Part shown: one piece after another, positions 33,001 to 43,254 of the stretch
How positions within the stretch are numbered: position 1 is the first letter of the stretch
Layout of the letters: each line of letters begins with the position of its first letter
Assembly (NCBI GenBank): GCA_023375785.1
Contig: SZWC01002440.1
Coordinates: forward strand, 62,001 to 126,000
Reading direction: 5' to 3'
Length of the DNA stretch: 64,000 bases
From: Penium margaritaceum
Lineage: Eukaryota; Streptophyta; Zygnematophyceae; Desmidiales; Peniaceae
Program-made: the position numbers and the translations under genes
Notes under the pieces: generated by a model
What the model was told of the DNA's origin: nothing
Seen by the model: only the letters and a program-made list of their open reading frames with translations
Database searches by the model: none

Positions 33001-33812
33001 AGGAAGCAAGAGAATGGTTGAGCAAAATAGAGAACGGTGGAGCAAGCCAAAGAACGCTAGAGCAAGCCAGACAACTGTGGAGCAAGTGAGAGAACGGTGG
33101 TGCAAGCCAGGAACGGTAGAGCAAGCCAGAGAACGATGGAGCAAGCCAGAGAACAGTGAAGTACGCAAGAGAACAGTGGAGCAAGCAAGGGAAATTGGAG
33201 CAAGTCAGAGAACTCTGGAGCAAGCCAGAGAACAGTGGAGAAAGCCAGAGAACGGTGGAGTTAGCCAGAGAAAGATGGAGCAAGCCAAAGAACAGTTGAG
33301 CAAGCCAGAGAATGGTGGAGAAAGCCAAAGAATGTTGGAGCAAGCCAGACAAAGGTGGAGCAAGCCAGAGAACGGTGGAGCAATCTTGATAACAGTGGAA
33401 CAAGAAAGAGAAAGGTGCAGCAAGCTAGAAAAAGGTGGAGCAAGCTAGAAAAAGGTGGAGCAAGCCAGATAACAGTAGAGCAAGCAAGAGAAATGCAGAT
33501 CAAGCCAGAGACAGTGGAGAAAGCAAGTAACCGGTGGAGCAAGCGAGAGAACAGTAGAGCAAGTGAAATAACGGTAGAGCAAGTCACAGAAAGGTGGAGC
33601 GAGCCAGGAAAAGGACAAGCAAGGCAGAGAAAGGTGGAGGAAGCCAAGGAAAGGTGAAGCAAGTTAGAGAAAGGTGGAGCAAGCCAGAGAATGGTGCAGC
33701 AAGTGAGAGAACGGTGGAGCAAGCCATAGAACGGTGGAGCAAGCCAGAGAAAGGTGGAGAAAGGCAGAGAGAGGTGGAGCAAGCGAAAGAAAGATAGAGC
33801 AAGCCAGAAAAA
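30057..33812 (+). repeat. 20-bp minisatellite, plus orientation (unit A)
   Basis: Period 20 bp, consensus GTGGAGCAAGCCAGAGAAAG, with AACG and AATG variants at the end of the unit; about 185 copies with point changes and a few 1-2-bp indels. Since 20 is not a multiple of 3 and the unit lacks stops in every phase, all six frames stay open for long runs: the plus strand would read a 20-residue basic repeat (VEQARERWSKPEKGGASQRK) and the minus strand a hydrophobic one. I see no start context or codon bias that would make it a gene. Confidence 0.95.
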
Positions 33813-33935
33813 CTACCATATCCAAAGGGGGAAGTCAATCCCCTCGAAAATGGGGATTCCTCCCAGGGGTCGGAGACCTTGCGGCAGTGAGGTAGCACTG
33901 ACGATTGCTCCAATGGTCTGCCCTGAGGTCCACCA
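33813..33935 (-). pseudogene. Short Copia gag fragment inside the minisatellite (unit A)
   Basis: Matches the Copia-1 gag N-terminal coding region (12690-12810) and 54593-54708: GGGATTCCTCCCA, CCTTGCGGCAGTGA, GTGGTCTGCCCTG-like. On the minus strand it reads LGGIPIFEGIDFP. It separates plus- and minus-oriented minisatellite blocks, as the longer Copia-3 fragment does in unit B. Confidence 0.88.
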
Positions 33936-34247
33936 TTCTCTGACTTGCTCCACCTTTCTCTGGCTCGCTCAACCTTTCTCTGGCTTGCTCCACCTTTTTC
34001 TACCATGGTCCACCTTTCTCTGGCCTGCTCCACCTTCCTTTGGCCTGCTCCACCGTTCTCTGGCTTTCTCCACCGTTCTCTTGCTTGCCCCACCTTTCTC
34101 TGGCTTGCTCCACCTCTCTGGCTTGCTCCAACTTTCTCTGTCTTGCTCCACCGTTATCTGGCTTGCTCCCCCATTCTCTTGCTTGCTCAACCGTTCTCTG
34201 GCTTGCTCCACTGGTCCCTGGCTTGCTCCACCATTCTCATATGTCTC
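33936..34247 (-). repeat. 20-bp minisatellite, minus orientation (unit A)
   Basis: About 15 copies of CTTGCTCCACCTTTCTCTGG, the reverse complement of the upstream block. Ends at CATATGTCTCCAATGGTGGA. Confidence 0.94.
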
Positions 34248-34363
34248 CAATGGTGGACAGATCACAAACTCAAAATTTAGTGCATTATTCTAGTGTGCTC
34301 AAACACTGTGCACTAACACCATGTACTAAAAACCTGGTGCACTATAATGGTGTACAGTCAAAT

Positions 34364-34376
<13 letters not shown>
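34248..34376. other. Spacer shared with unit B
   Basis: GGTGGACAGATCAC...CACTAACACCATG and TGGTGCACTATAATGG match 55029-55138. No coding signal. Confidence 0.75.
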
Positions 34377-34855
<479 letters not shown>

Positions 34856-35240
34856 TCCATGATGTCTCCCTTTCTCGCTATCCCATGTATCCTGAATAAT
34901 GTTATACATTCGTGTATTTCCATAGGTTTTTTCGTTTGTTCTTTGTTTCACGGGAAAAACATGTATGGCTGACCTATATTAGTACTTTGATTTTACTATT
35001 GTGATATACTTGTATTAACGTTCTTGAGCTACTGAACCTATACGTGGATTCTTTAGTCAGAGACATAGGCCTCATACTTAATCGTCAATCTTGTGAACGA
35101 TCCGTCAGTTTGCAGAATGGAACCTGTAATATCCTTTCATTAGTCAAATATCATAACTCGTAGCAAGTAGGTTTGTGGTTTCTTGACGTTTACCTTGGTT
35201 TGCAAATAGTTTTGGTGTGGAGTAATAAGGTGCTTTTAAG
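34856..35240. other. Spacer, unit A
   Basis: No gene seen. 34856-35100 matches 56446-56700 (CTATCCCATGTATCCTGAAT), and 35110-35220 matches 57410-57505 (GTAGGTTTGTGGTTTCTTGA). Confidence 0.7.
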
Positions 35241-35549
35241 GTACTTTCAAAGACATGGGACAAACTAGAACACTGAGTGCGCTCTTAGTATACTTTTGTA
35301 TGGTGACTCGGCGCACTTGCCACATACACTAGTCCCACAAAGTCGGGGCTATTTTTGAAAAAGAGTTGTTCTGCCACCTAAGACAAAAAATAGAGTTCTC
35401 TTAAAAACATGAGACAGATTAGCATGCTGAGTGCGTTCTCAGTATATGTTTATATGGTGATTGAGCGCAATAGCCACATACATCAGTCCCATGCACTGGG
35501 GTTCTTCCTACAAAGTGTATCATTTCACCATATAAGATAAAGTACCAGG
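35241..35549. repeat. ~155-bp tandem repeat, two copies (unit A)
   Basis: GACAAACTAGAACACTGAGT and GACAGATTAGCATGCTGAGT start the copies; each has GTATACTTTTGTATGGTGA-like sequence and GCCACATACACTAGTCCCA. The same repeat occurs about four times at 58331-58910. Confidence 0.85.
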
Positions 35550-38124
35550 AATATTGTGCTGAGATATCCGGTTCAAGTCTCCGAGCACCAACCCTCACCC
35601 AATGGTCACGAGCAAAATGGCACAAAACTAGACAAAGATCCAAGACAGTTGGAACAATAAGCGAACATGTTCGCAACGCGTCCGGCTAGCATCAAGAAGC
35701 CTTTTTTTACTTTTGTCCTATCTGGATTGTATATACGGAGGATGTTCATTCCCTCCCAGTTAACCAGAACATTTCTTCTCATTTTGTTCTCCTTCGGTTC
35801 TGCAGCTTTGCCGCCGTGTCTCCGCTCTGCTCCCTCGTTGCTCATTTCTCTTTTGCCAGTGACTCTCACCCTGCGACTCTTTGCTTCTTCACTCTCATTC
35901 CTTTGCTCATCTCGCCTTCGGTTCTTCTTGCACGATCCGCTTGAACATTCTCTCACCGACTACCTGTCTACCTTGCAACCTCGCAGTCCTACTCTACAGC
36001 ACAACTCTCCACCTCAGAGCCCTGCCACTAACTCCTTACTCCAACCTGCATCTCAATGCTACCATCAGCACTCCAACAAACCTCCGCATGGATCACTGCT
36101 TCTGCCATCACTGTTTCTACCTCTTGCATTCTGCTGGTATGGAATCAGAGCAAAAGGCAACAGCGCATGGGTCCTCCGAACCAATTCATTACTTTGTCAC
36201 TCCAATCGCCGCTCTCCTGCACTCTCTTGGCACCCGTCGCAGCTGATGTCAACAACTGCGCTTCAATCGCTTCTTGATCCTGGGCGGTTCTTACCGGCGT
36301 GACCAAGCCCTGCGGCTGATCACACGCTCGTGAAAACGATTGGTACTCGTCCCAACCAGCATCTCAAAGAAGCTCTCGAGCCGTCCTCAGACGACATCTT
36401 TGCGGAAGCTTCCCGCTTTCTTCGGCCCCTCTCTCCTCTCAAACTGCATTACTCTCTGCCAACTCCTTCAGCCTCAAACTTCAGCCTGCATATCTTCTCC
36501 CCCTGCCCTCAAGACAACTTCAGTAACTGATAGGCCCAAGTTCTCCTTATCACCGCTTCCGCCTCCCGCAGCACCTTCTCCATCCTGCCCTTCTTCAAGT
36601 ACCGCAATCATCATTCTCTCCTCCATCAGCCTCACCAGTGTCATCCCCATCACTCGCCGCCCTCTCCTTCCCTGTTAGCTAGCATCTTCCGAAGCAATCC
36701 CCTTGCAATGCTTCTTCTTGTCCTCGTCAGCAGCAGAGCACTACTTGGCGTCAGGACATCGGACACCACAAGTCTTCCGCCCGTCGGTCTCGGGCCAACT
36801 AGGGAATAAGCCGTCACTCTCCTGACTAACACAGAAATCTCTGTTTCTTGTGGACTTCCCTTGCCACAACAGAACCCCTCTCAGCTTCAGGACATCAGAC
36901 ACCACCAGTCTTCTGTCTGTCGGTCTCGGGCCAACTGGGGAACAAGCCGTCACTCTACTGAGCTTAGAGAACCTTCCTGCTGCATTAGCATTCTGCCACC
37001 TCCTCCTCAGCCCCCTCGCCTGTCAACAGCCTCATCTGCCTCAGGATTTCCACTTCCAGCTTCATCCTCAGCATCTTCGTCATTCCTTTGCAGCGCACGT
37101 GGTTTTGCCCCTGTGCCCAATTCTTTGTCACCGTCATCATCCCCCGCTCGGTACAAGGACTCGCCCGGTCGCATTGCCATTCTCACGATGACCTGCATCC
37201 ACGCTCAAAACTCCGCAGCACACAAGGTGTGCCCCTGCGCCCACTCTTCAGTATCCTCTGTCATCATCAGCAACTTCAGCATCTGCGGCCAGCACAATGA
37301 TTTTCACGCGCTAACTGCCAATTTCACAGCAGACTAGCCAGTAGCATATTTCCCGCAGCACGTCGGCCCTCGCCTTCCCCTTGCCGCACCTCTACTCCTC
37401 TATTATTGTTGCGCAAGTGGTCTGCCCCCGAGCCCAGACTTCATCATCAGTCACCGTCTGCCTTCGTTTCTCATCAGCAATCATCAACATCTGTAACCAG
37501 CACCAGGATCTACACAAACCAGGTGCCAACCTTGCAGCAGTCTGCACCCACGCTGGCAGCAGATTTCTTGCGGCGCATTGGTTCTCGCCTTCTCCACACC
37601 GCAATCCACTCCTCTAAATCAACAGTGCACAAAGTGTCACTTCTGCACCCAGTTCAATCAGCCGTACTGCCATCATCATTTTACAATCAGCAAATTGGAC
37701 CCCTTCAACATCCTACCACCACGGCGTTCCTCTCATCTCCATCTCGTACAATTCTCTATTCGACGCATCCTCGATATCACTCACCCTCACACTTCAGCGC
37801 AACAATACTGAGACACCATCCCGTGGTACTGCAACAGAACCATCACTTGTACATAGGTGCTGTGACAAGCACTTTCCCGGAAGCTGGAGTACCCTCAGTG
37901 TACCACCTCCAGCAAATGGGAAATCCGTGGGCAGACTGCCCCTTCTTGGCCGAAGATGGTCAAAACATCCTCCTCTGGACACAAAACGCGTGGACCACCG
38001 GCAAACTGGTCCCCATCAGAGGATATGGCTGCTGTGATCTCTTCCAAGGAAGCTTCGACCGGTCAACATTCACAACTCTTTCAAGGAAGCTTCGACCGGT
38101 CAACGTTTCAAGGAAGCTTCCACC
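35550..38124 (+). mobile_element. Non-coding LTR-retrotransposon-like block (unit A), ~2.57 kb
   Basis: Colinear with 59977-62550. The LTR-like 5' part ends at a mutated PBS (TGGTATGGAATCAGAGC around 36137-36153). The long leader follows, with a tandem pair of ~138 bp from 36751 and 36889 (each starting GACATCGGACACCAC or GACATCAGACACCAC) and degenerate repeats around CACGTGGTTTTGCCCCTG. It ends in three AAGGAAGCTTCGACCGGTCAA-like units that merge into sat190. Several open frames (up to 246 codons) match nothing and are not conserved in unit B, so I call it non-coding. Confidence 0.7.
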
Positions 38125-39099
38125 GGTCAACGATCACAACTCATAATACAAGTCACAGATTGTCAGAGGGTAAAACATTGGTTTGGTAATGCTAGTTATC
38201 AACTAGCAAGTACAAAGACCTTCAAAAAGAAGTGGCACGGTGTGGTTACCATGCACAATGACCAACCAAAGTAGGCAATTGTCACTGACAATGACCAAAG
38301 AATTCCTTTATGATGGGTCAACGTTCACAACTCATAACACGATTCATAAATGGTCCTAGGGGTACAAAATGGTTTGCTAAAACTAGTTATCAACTTGCAA
38401 ATACAAAGACATTCAATAAGAAATGGCACGGTGTGAATACCATGCACAATGACCAAAAAATGTAGGCATATGTCACTGACCGTGACCAAAGAGTTTCACT
38501 GTGTGTCGTCAATGTTGAAAACTCATAATACGAGTCACAAATGGTCAGAGGGCAAAATAATGATTTAGAAACTCTAGTCATCGTCTAGCAAGCACAAAGA
38601 TCTTCAATAAGAAGTGGCACTGTATGGCTACCATGCGCAATGACAAACCAAAGTAGGCATATGTCACTGACCATGACCAAAAGAGCTTCACTATGGATGG
38701 TCATCGTTAACAACCCATAATATAGGTCACAAATAGTCAGAGGAGGAAACAATGGTTGGGGAACACTAGTTATTGACAAGCAAGTACAAAGACTTTCAAT
38801 AAGTAGTGGCACGGAGTGAATACCAGGCATAATGAACAACCATAGTAGGCATACATCACTGACCAAGACCAAAGAATTTCACTATATACGGTCAATTTTG
38901 ACAACTCATAACACAAGTCACAAATGGTCAGAGGGAGAAACAATGGTCTGGGAATACAATGTATCGACTAGCAAGGACAATGACCTTCAATAAGTAGTGG
39001 CACAGTGTGGCTACCATGGACGATGACCAACCAAAGAAGGCATATGTCTCTTATGACTCACAAATGGTCGTAGGGGGAGACAATGGTTTGTGAATACTA
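38125..39099 (-). repeat. sat190 satellite, minus orientation (start of unit B)
   Basis: About five monomers (GTTATCAACTAGCAAGTACA etc.). Ends at GAATACTA, where the shortened left LTR of Copia-4 begins. Confidence 0.93.
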
Positions 39100-39791
39100 A
39101 GGGTGAGTGTGCACCCTGGAGGGTCCCTAGAAATGGCTGGTTCACACCACCAACTGTTTCTGGAAAGACTGAAACTGTGGAGGCAGCTGGTTCCAAGGTT
39201 GGCAGAAAACTGGTCAGAGAGTGAGGCAATTGTTTTGGCCTCAATTGAATGGGAATGAACTCTTTTATCAAGGCTGAAAAGAAGTGGAATTTTATAGCCA
39301 CTGATATAAGCTTTCCAGAACACCAAAGCATGCCAAATTTGGAGCTTCCTAGCAGATTCTATGGCTTCTAGAGTATCCCTTGGTAGGCTGTCCTTTTTCC
39401 CACCTAGGAAGGCATCCATTCCCTCCTCTCGAAGCTTCTGCCCCTTCCTAGATTCCTCAGCTTGCTTCTAGTAGGAGGGAAGGTGTTCAGAAGACTTAGA
39501 CACTTCTAGATGCCTTGTATGACAAGTCACCCCTTTTAGAAGGTGTGCCACCTTCCTCGACCCTCTCCTGGCCTTCTAGAAACTTAAAGAGGAACTCTAG
39601 AGGTTGAGCTAGCTTCCTGGCATCTCTTTTCCACCTCCCTTGAGGCAGGGCAGAATTTCATCTTGTAGGACTTGAACCCGGGCCCCTGCCTCTAGAGGTG
39701 GACACCATTAACCACTAAGCCACTAAGGCTTGTCTTTTTGGTGTTCCTTTTTGGAGTCACTCCTGCCATGGTGAGGAGCATCACTCCAACA
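39100..39791 (-). repeat. Copia-4 3' LTR, outer end shortened
   Basis: 692 bp aligned to 42564-43254, ending GCATCACTCCAACA. A polypurine-like tract (minus strand GGGGAGAT) adjoins at 39792-39799. Contains the tRNA-like segment at about 39660-39735. Confidence 0.9.
39660..39735 (-). other. tRNA-like segment with pol III A and B boxes in the LTR
   Basis: The minus strand has TGGCTTAGTGG (A-box-like, 39712-39722) and, about 33 nt later, GGTTCAAGTCC (B-box-like, 39668-39678), as in tRNA genes or SINE heads. I could not fold a full cloverleaf by eye, so it is not called a tRNA gene. Confidence 0.55.
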
Positions 39792-39830
39792 ATCTCCCCA
39801 TTGCGCGTCATCCATGGCAGTTGTCCATGC

Positions 39831-41111
39831 TCAGCCTGCAAGTGAAGAGCCTTTCTCCTCATGGGAGGCAAACCCATACGTAATTGCTCCCTCCCACTCA
39901 GCCCCATCCTTCTTGTGCAGTGCCTCCTTCACGCTCCTCTTGCGTGGAGAAGACTTGTGCAAACCCAGTCCAAATGCCCTTGTCGGCATCGTATCTCTTT
40001 GTCCTTCTTCGCACACGGCTGCTCGTGCGCGGCTGTTGAGGCGGTTTTCTTGTTGCTGTCTCCTTTTGGCGCCATCCTCTCCAAGCGCCTTCTCCCCCTC
40101 TCTTGGAGACCTTGGAGACATCAGTCGACTCCCCGCCTCCACTTTCATCTCCGATGCTTCGGATTCCTCATCCGAACTGGCCGAAAAAAATTCTTCCACT
40201 CGCCCATCCCTTGGGCGATCCTCTAAGGTTGGTGGTGATGTGAGGACGTCACCCTCATTCACGTCCTCCGGCGTCTCCTCCTCAAGGAGTGGCATCCACT
40301 CCCCCCTCTTGGAGAGACCTGCCTCCTTGTCTGTCCAACAGTTTTTCTCGTCGAACGTGACGTCGCGAGTCTGCACAATCTGCTGCCTCCTTGGGTCAAA
40401 GAGCCGGTACGCCTTGCTTCCGCTCTCATATCCAAGGAAAATACACCAGCGGGTACGCGGGTCCAGCTTGCTCTGTCCCTCACGTGCGTGCACCATTGCA
40501 TGTGCAACACAACCAAACGTGCGGAGGTGACCCACCGCCGGCTTCCTCCCGCTCCACACCTCTTGTGGCGTCTTCCACGCCTTGCTCTCCTTGTCCTTCA
40601 GCGGCTTGGTGGGCATGATATTCATGATGTACGCTGCTGTCTTTACCGCCTCCGCCCAATACCGTTGTGTAAGGCTGGCGTCGCTCAACATGGATCGCAC
40701 CATGTTAAGGATTGTGCGATTCGCTCTCTCTGCGACGCCATTCTGTTGTGGGGAGTGTGGAGTTGTTTTCTGCTACTCAATCCCCTTGCGCTTCATCCGC
40801 CCAACGCACCCCGCATATTCACCGCCGTTGTCACTCCGGAACGCCTTCACCTTCAACTCTGTTTGCCGCTCCACATCTGCCACAAACTCTTGCATGCATG
40901 CAAGGACCTCGGTCTTCCGCTTCATTGGGTAGAGGTAGAGTTTCCGGCTGTGGTCATCGATGAAGGTGAGGAAGTAGCGAGCTCCGCCGATGGAGCTCTT
41001 AAGCGGTCCACACACATCTGTGTGTACCACGGCCAGTTTTGCCGATGCACGAGTCCCCTTGGCAACAAACGGCTGCCGAGTTGATTTTCCAATGATGCAT
41101 GGCTCACACAC
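39831..41111 (-). pseudogene. Copia-4 integrase and truncated Pol start
   Basis: 41111-40773 reads MCEPCIIGKSTRQPF, VVHTDVCGPLKSSIGGARY (first Asp), FIDDHSRKLYLYPM and FRSDNGGEYAG (second Asp), then a stop. 40703-39831 continues with MVRSMLSDASLTQRYWAEAV, HLRTFGCVAHAMVHAREG, KCIFLGYE-like WCIFLGYESGSKAYRLFD, an acidic spacer, and ends SVKEALHKKDGAEWEGAI, normally the N-terminal border of RT. RT and RNase H are missing by internal deletion. Confidence 0.92.
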
Positions 41112-41141
41112 GGTCTCCTTGGTTCCATCAAGGCCGCTGAT

Positions 41142-42485
41142 TTAGAGACCCCGCACCACTTCCCTCTTAGCCATCTCCTTCACTGTCGATAGAGAAATGT
41201 GGCAGAGTCGGCGGTGCCATAGGTCCAGGTCTCCTCCATCCTTCGTTGCAAGATTGGCGGCATTGGACCCCACCCAGCTGCTGAGGATCTTCGCGCGTAA
41301 CAGGTACAAGTCGTCTTCCCTCTTGGCACGCGCAATCACCTCACCTTTTCCCTCCTTGCGGATGACGGCCTCCTTCTTTGTGAAGAGCACCTCAAGTCCC
41401 TTGTCGGTAAGGTGGCTGGCGGAGAGCAGGTTTGCCCCAAAGTTTGGCATATGCAGCACATCGTAGATTGTGCCCGTGACAGGTTTGCCATCCACAATTG
41501 ACTCAATGCGGATGTTACCCTCACCGGCGGCCACTTCTGTTTTTCCTTTGGCCACCGTCATGCGTCTCTCCAAGGCGCCGTAGGTGAAAAATGCCGCCCT
41601 GTTACATTTCGTGTGGCGGCCTGATCCGGAGTCAATGACGGCAACTCCCGGATCCTTCAAGTTGGTGGAGTTGTACGCCATAAGGGCGTGCTCATCTTTC
41701 TTCCCGCCCCGCTGCGACCGATCTGTTTTGTTTTTGGGACAGCTGCGCGTGTAGTGGCCCTCCTTGCGACAGTTGAAGCACTCCCCCTTCTTGTCACCCT
41801 TCTTGGTACCCTGTTTGGCACCCTTCCACTTGTCGCCTCGGCCTCCACTTTGAGGATGAACCGTGTAAGCTGAACTTGATGTCGCTGCACTCTCTCGACC
41901 GCCACGTTGCATCCACTCATTGCGCACGTACTCAGCAACCTTCGGGTACTTCAGCTCGTCGGAAGGCCAGCCACCAAGGACTGTGATCATGGGACTCCAA
42001 CTGTCTGGCAAGGCCAGAAGGAGGATCATAGCTTGCAACTGAGAGTCGACCTCCCAACAAGTGGCCACGCACTCCGCTGCGAGCGACTCGATCTGCTGCA
42101 TGATCTCCATGATGTTGTCGCATTCGTTGGCTCGGAGGGTGACGAGTCGTTTGAAGATGAAGAGCTGATTGGCAAGGTTGCTTGACTGGTAGATGGAGCA
42201 TAGTTTTGATCATGCTTCTGCGGCCAGGGTGCATCCTTGGATGTGCCCAAGTTGTGGCAGGCATAACGCGGACACAAGGAGCGCCAACGCCTTTTTGATG
42301 CGCTTCTTGTATGCCTCCTTCACCTCAGCCGTTGCAGTCTCTGGCGGAGCAGTCTCATCACCCTTCACAAGCTCAAGCAGTCCCTTGTCGTCGAGGAAGA
42401 CCTCAAACTGCCACCTCCACAAGGCAAAGCCTGTCCCATCAAACTTAAGGACAACACGGCTGCTCTCTTGCTCGCTGGTTGCCAT
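41142..42485 (-). pseudogene. Copia-4 Gag and protease
   Basis: Best start is MATSEQESSRVV (42485). Gag has FALWRWQFEVFLDDKGLLEL and ALALLVSALCLPQLGHIQGC, then a stop at about 42210, with the rest in the same family order (SSNLANQLFIF, LAAECVATCWEVDSQLQAM, MILLLALPDSWSPMI). Zinc knuckle CFNCRKEGHYTRSC is intact. The protease site VIDSGSGRHTKCN keeps the catalytic DSG, unlike Copia-1 and -2. Ends with LWHRRLCHISLSTVKEM (pre-integrase) and a stop at 41142. Confidence 0.92.
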
Positions 42486-42536
42486 GTCTCGCTGCTCGAA
42501 GTGTGAAATCAAGCTGGCTTTGAACCCCTTAGAGGC

Positions 42537-42551
42537 GTGGGCCGATAACCC
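42537..42551 (-). other. Copia-4 primer-binding site, half-tRNA type with one mismatch
   Basis: GTGGGCCGATAACCC on the plus strand, 2 nt from the LTR; one base differs from the tRNA-iMet anticodon arm (C to G at the first anticodon position). Confidence 0.75.
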
Positions 42552-42553
42552 TT

Positions 42554-43254
42554 TGTTGGCCTGAGGGTGAATGTGTACCCTGGAGGGTCCCTAGCAATGG
42601 CTGGTTCACAGCACCAACTGTTTTTGGAAAGACTGAAACTGTGGAGGCAACTGGTTCCAAGGTTGGCAGAAAACTGGTCAGAGAGTGAGGCAATAGTTTT
42701 GGCCTCAATTGACTGGGGATGAACTCTTTTTTCAATGCTGAAAAGCAGTGGAAATTTATGGCCACTGATCTAAGCTTTCCAGAACACCAAAGCATGCCAA
42801 ATTTGGAGCTTCCTAGCAGATTCTACGGCTTCTAGAGTATCCCTTGGTAGGCCGTCCTTTTTCCCACCTAGGAAGGCATCCATTCCCTCCTCTCGAAGCT
42901 TCTGCCCCTTCCTAGATTCCTCAGCTTGCTTCTAGTAGGAGGGAAGGTGTTCAGAAGACTTGACACTTCTAGATGCCTTGTATGACATGTCACCCCTTCA
43001 ATAAGGTGTGCCACCTTCCTGGACCCTCTCCTGGCCTTCTAGAAACTTAAAGAGGAACTCTAGAGGTCGAGCTAGCTTCGTGGCATCTACTTTCCACCTC
43101 CCTTGAGGCAGGGCAGAATTTCATCTTGTGGGACTTGAACCCGGGCCCCTGCCTCTAGAGGTGGACACCATTAACCACTAAGCCACGAAGGCTTGTCTTT
43201 TTGGTGTTCCTTTTTGGAGTCACTCCTGCCGTGGTGAGGAGCATCACTCTAACA
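42554..43254 (-). repeat. Copia-4 5' LTR
   Basis: 701 bp, TGTTGGCCTGAGGG...CATCACTCTAACA on the plus strand. It carries the same tRNA-like segment (B box 43131-43141, A box 43175-43185). The next base starts the minisatellite. Confidence 0.92.

Larger units (their letters stand above)
39100..43254 (-). mobile_element. Copia-4: internally deleted Ty1/Copia element
   Basis: LTRs at 39100-39791 and 42554-43254. It encodes Gag, protease and integrase but no RT or RNase H: a short piece after the integrase tail (about 39792-39900) leads straight to the 3' polypurine tract. The left LTR lacks the first ten bases (TGTTGGCCTG) of the right LTR. No target duplication: left flank sat190, right flank 20-bp minisatellite. 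Confidence 0.9.

Noticed and set aside
30057-33812. CRISPR-like array of short direct repeats
   Set aside because: The repeats are contiguous 20-mers without unique spacers, there are no cas genes, and the DNA is eukaryotic.
37406-38146. 246-codon open frame in the non-coding LTR-like block
   Set aside because: The matching region of unit B (61832-62572) is broken into shorter frames, the composition is low-complexity Ser/Thr/His, and no domain is visible.
39660-39735. A genuine tRNA gene
   Set aside because: A and B boxes are present but I cannot build acceptor and anticodon stems by eye, and it is repeated in both LTRs of one element.
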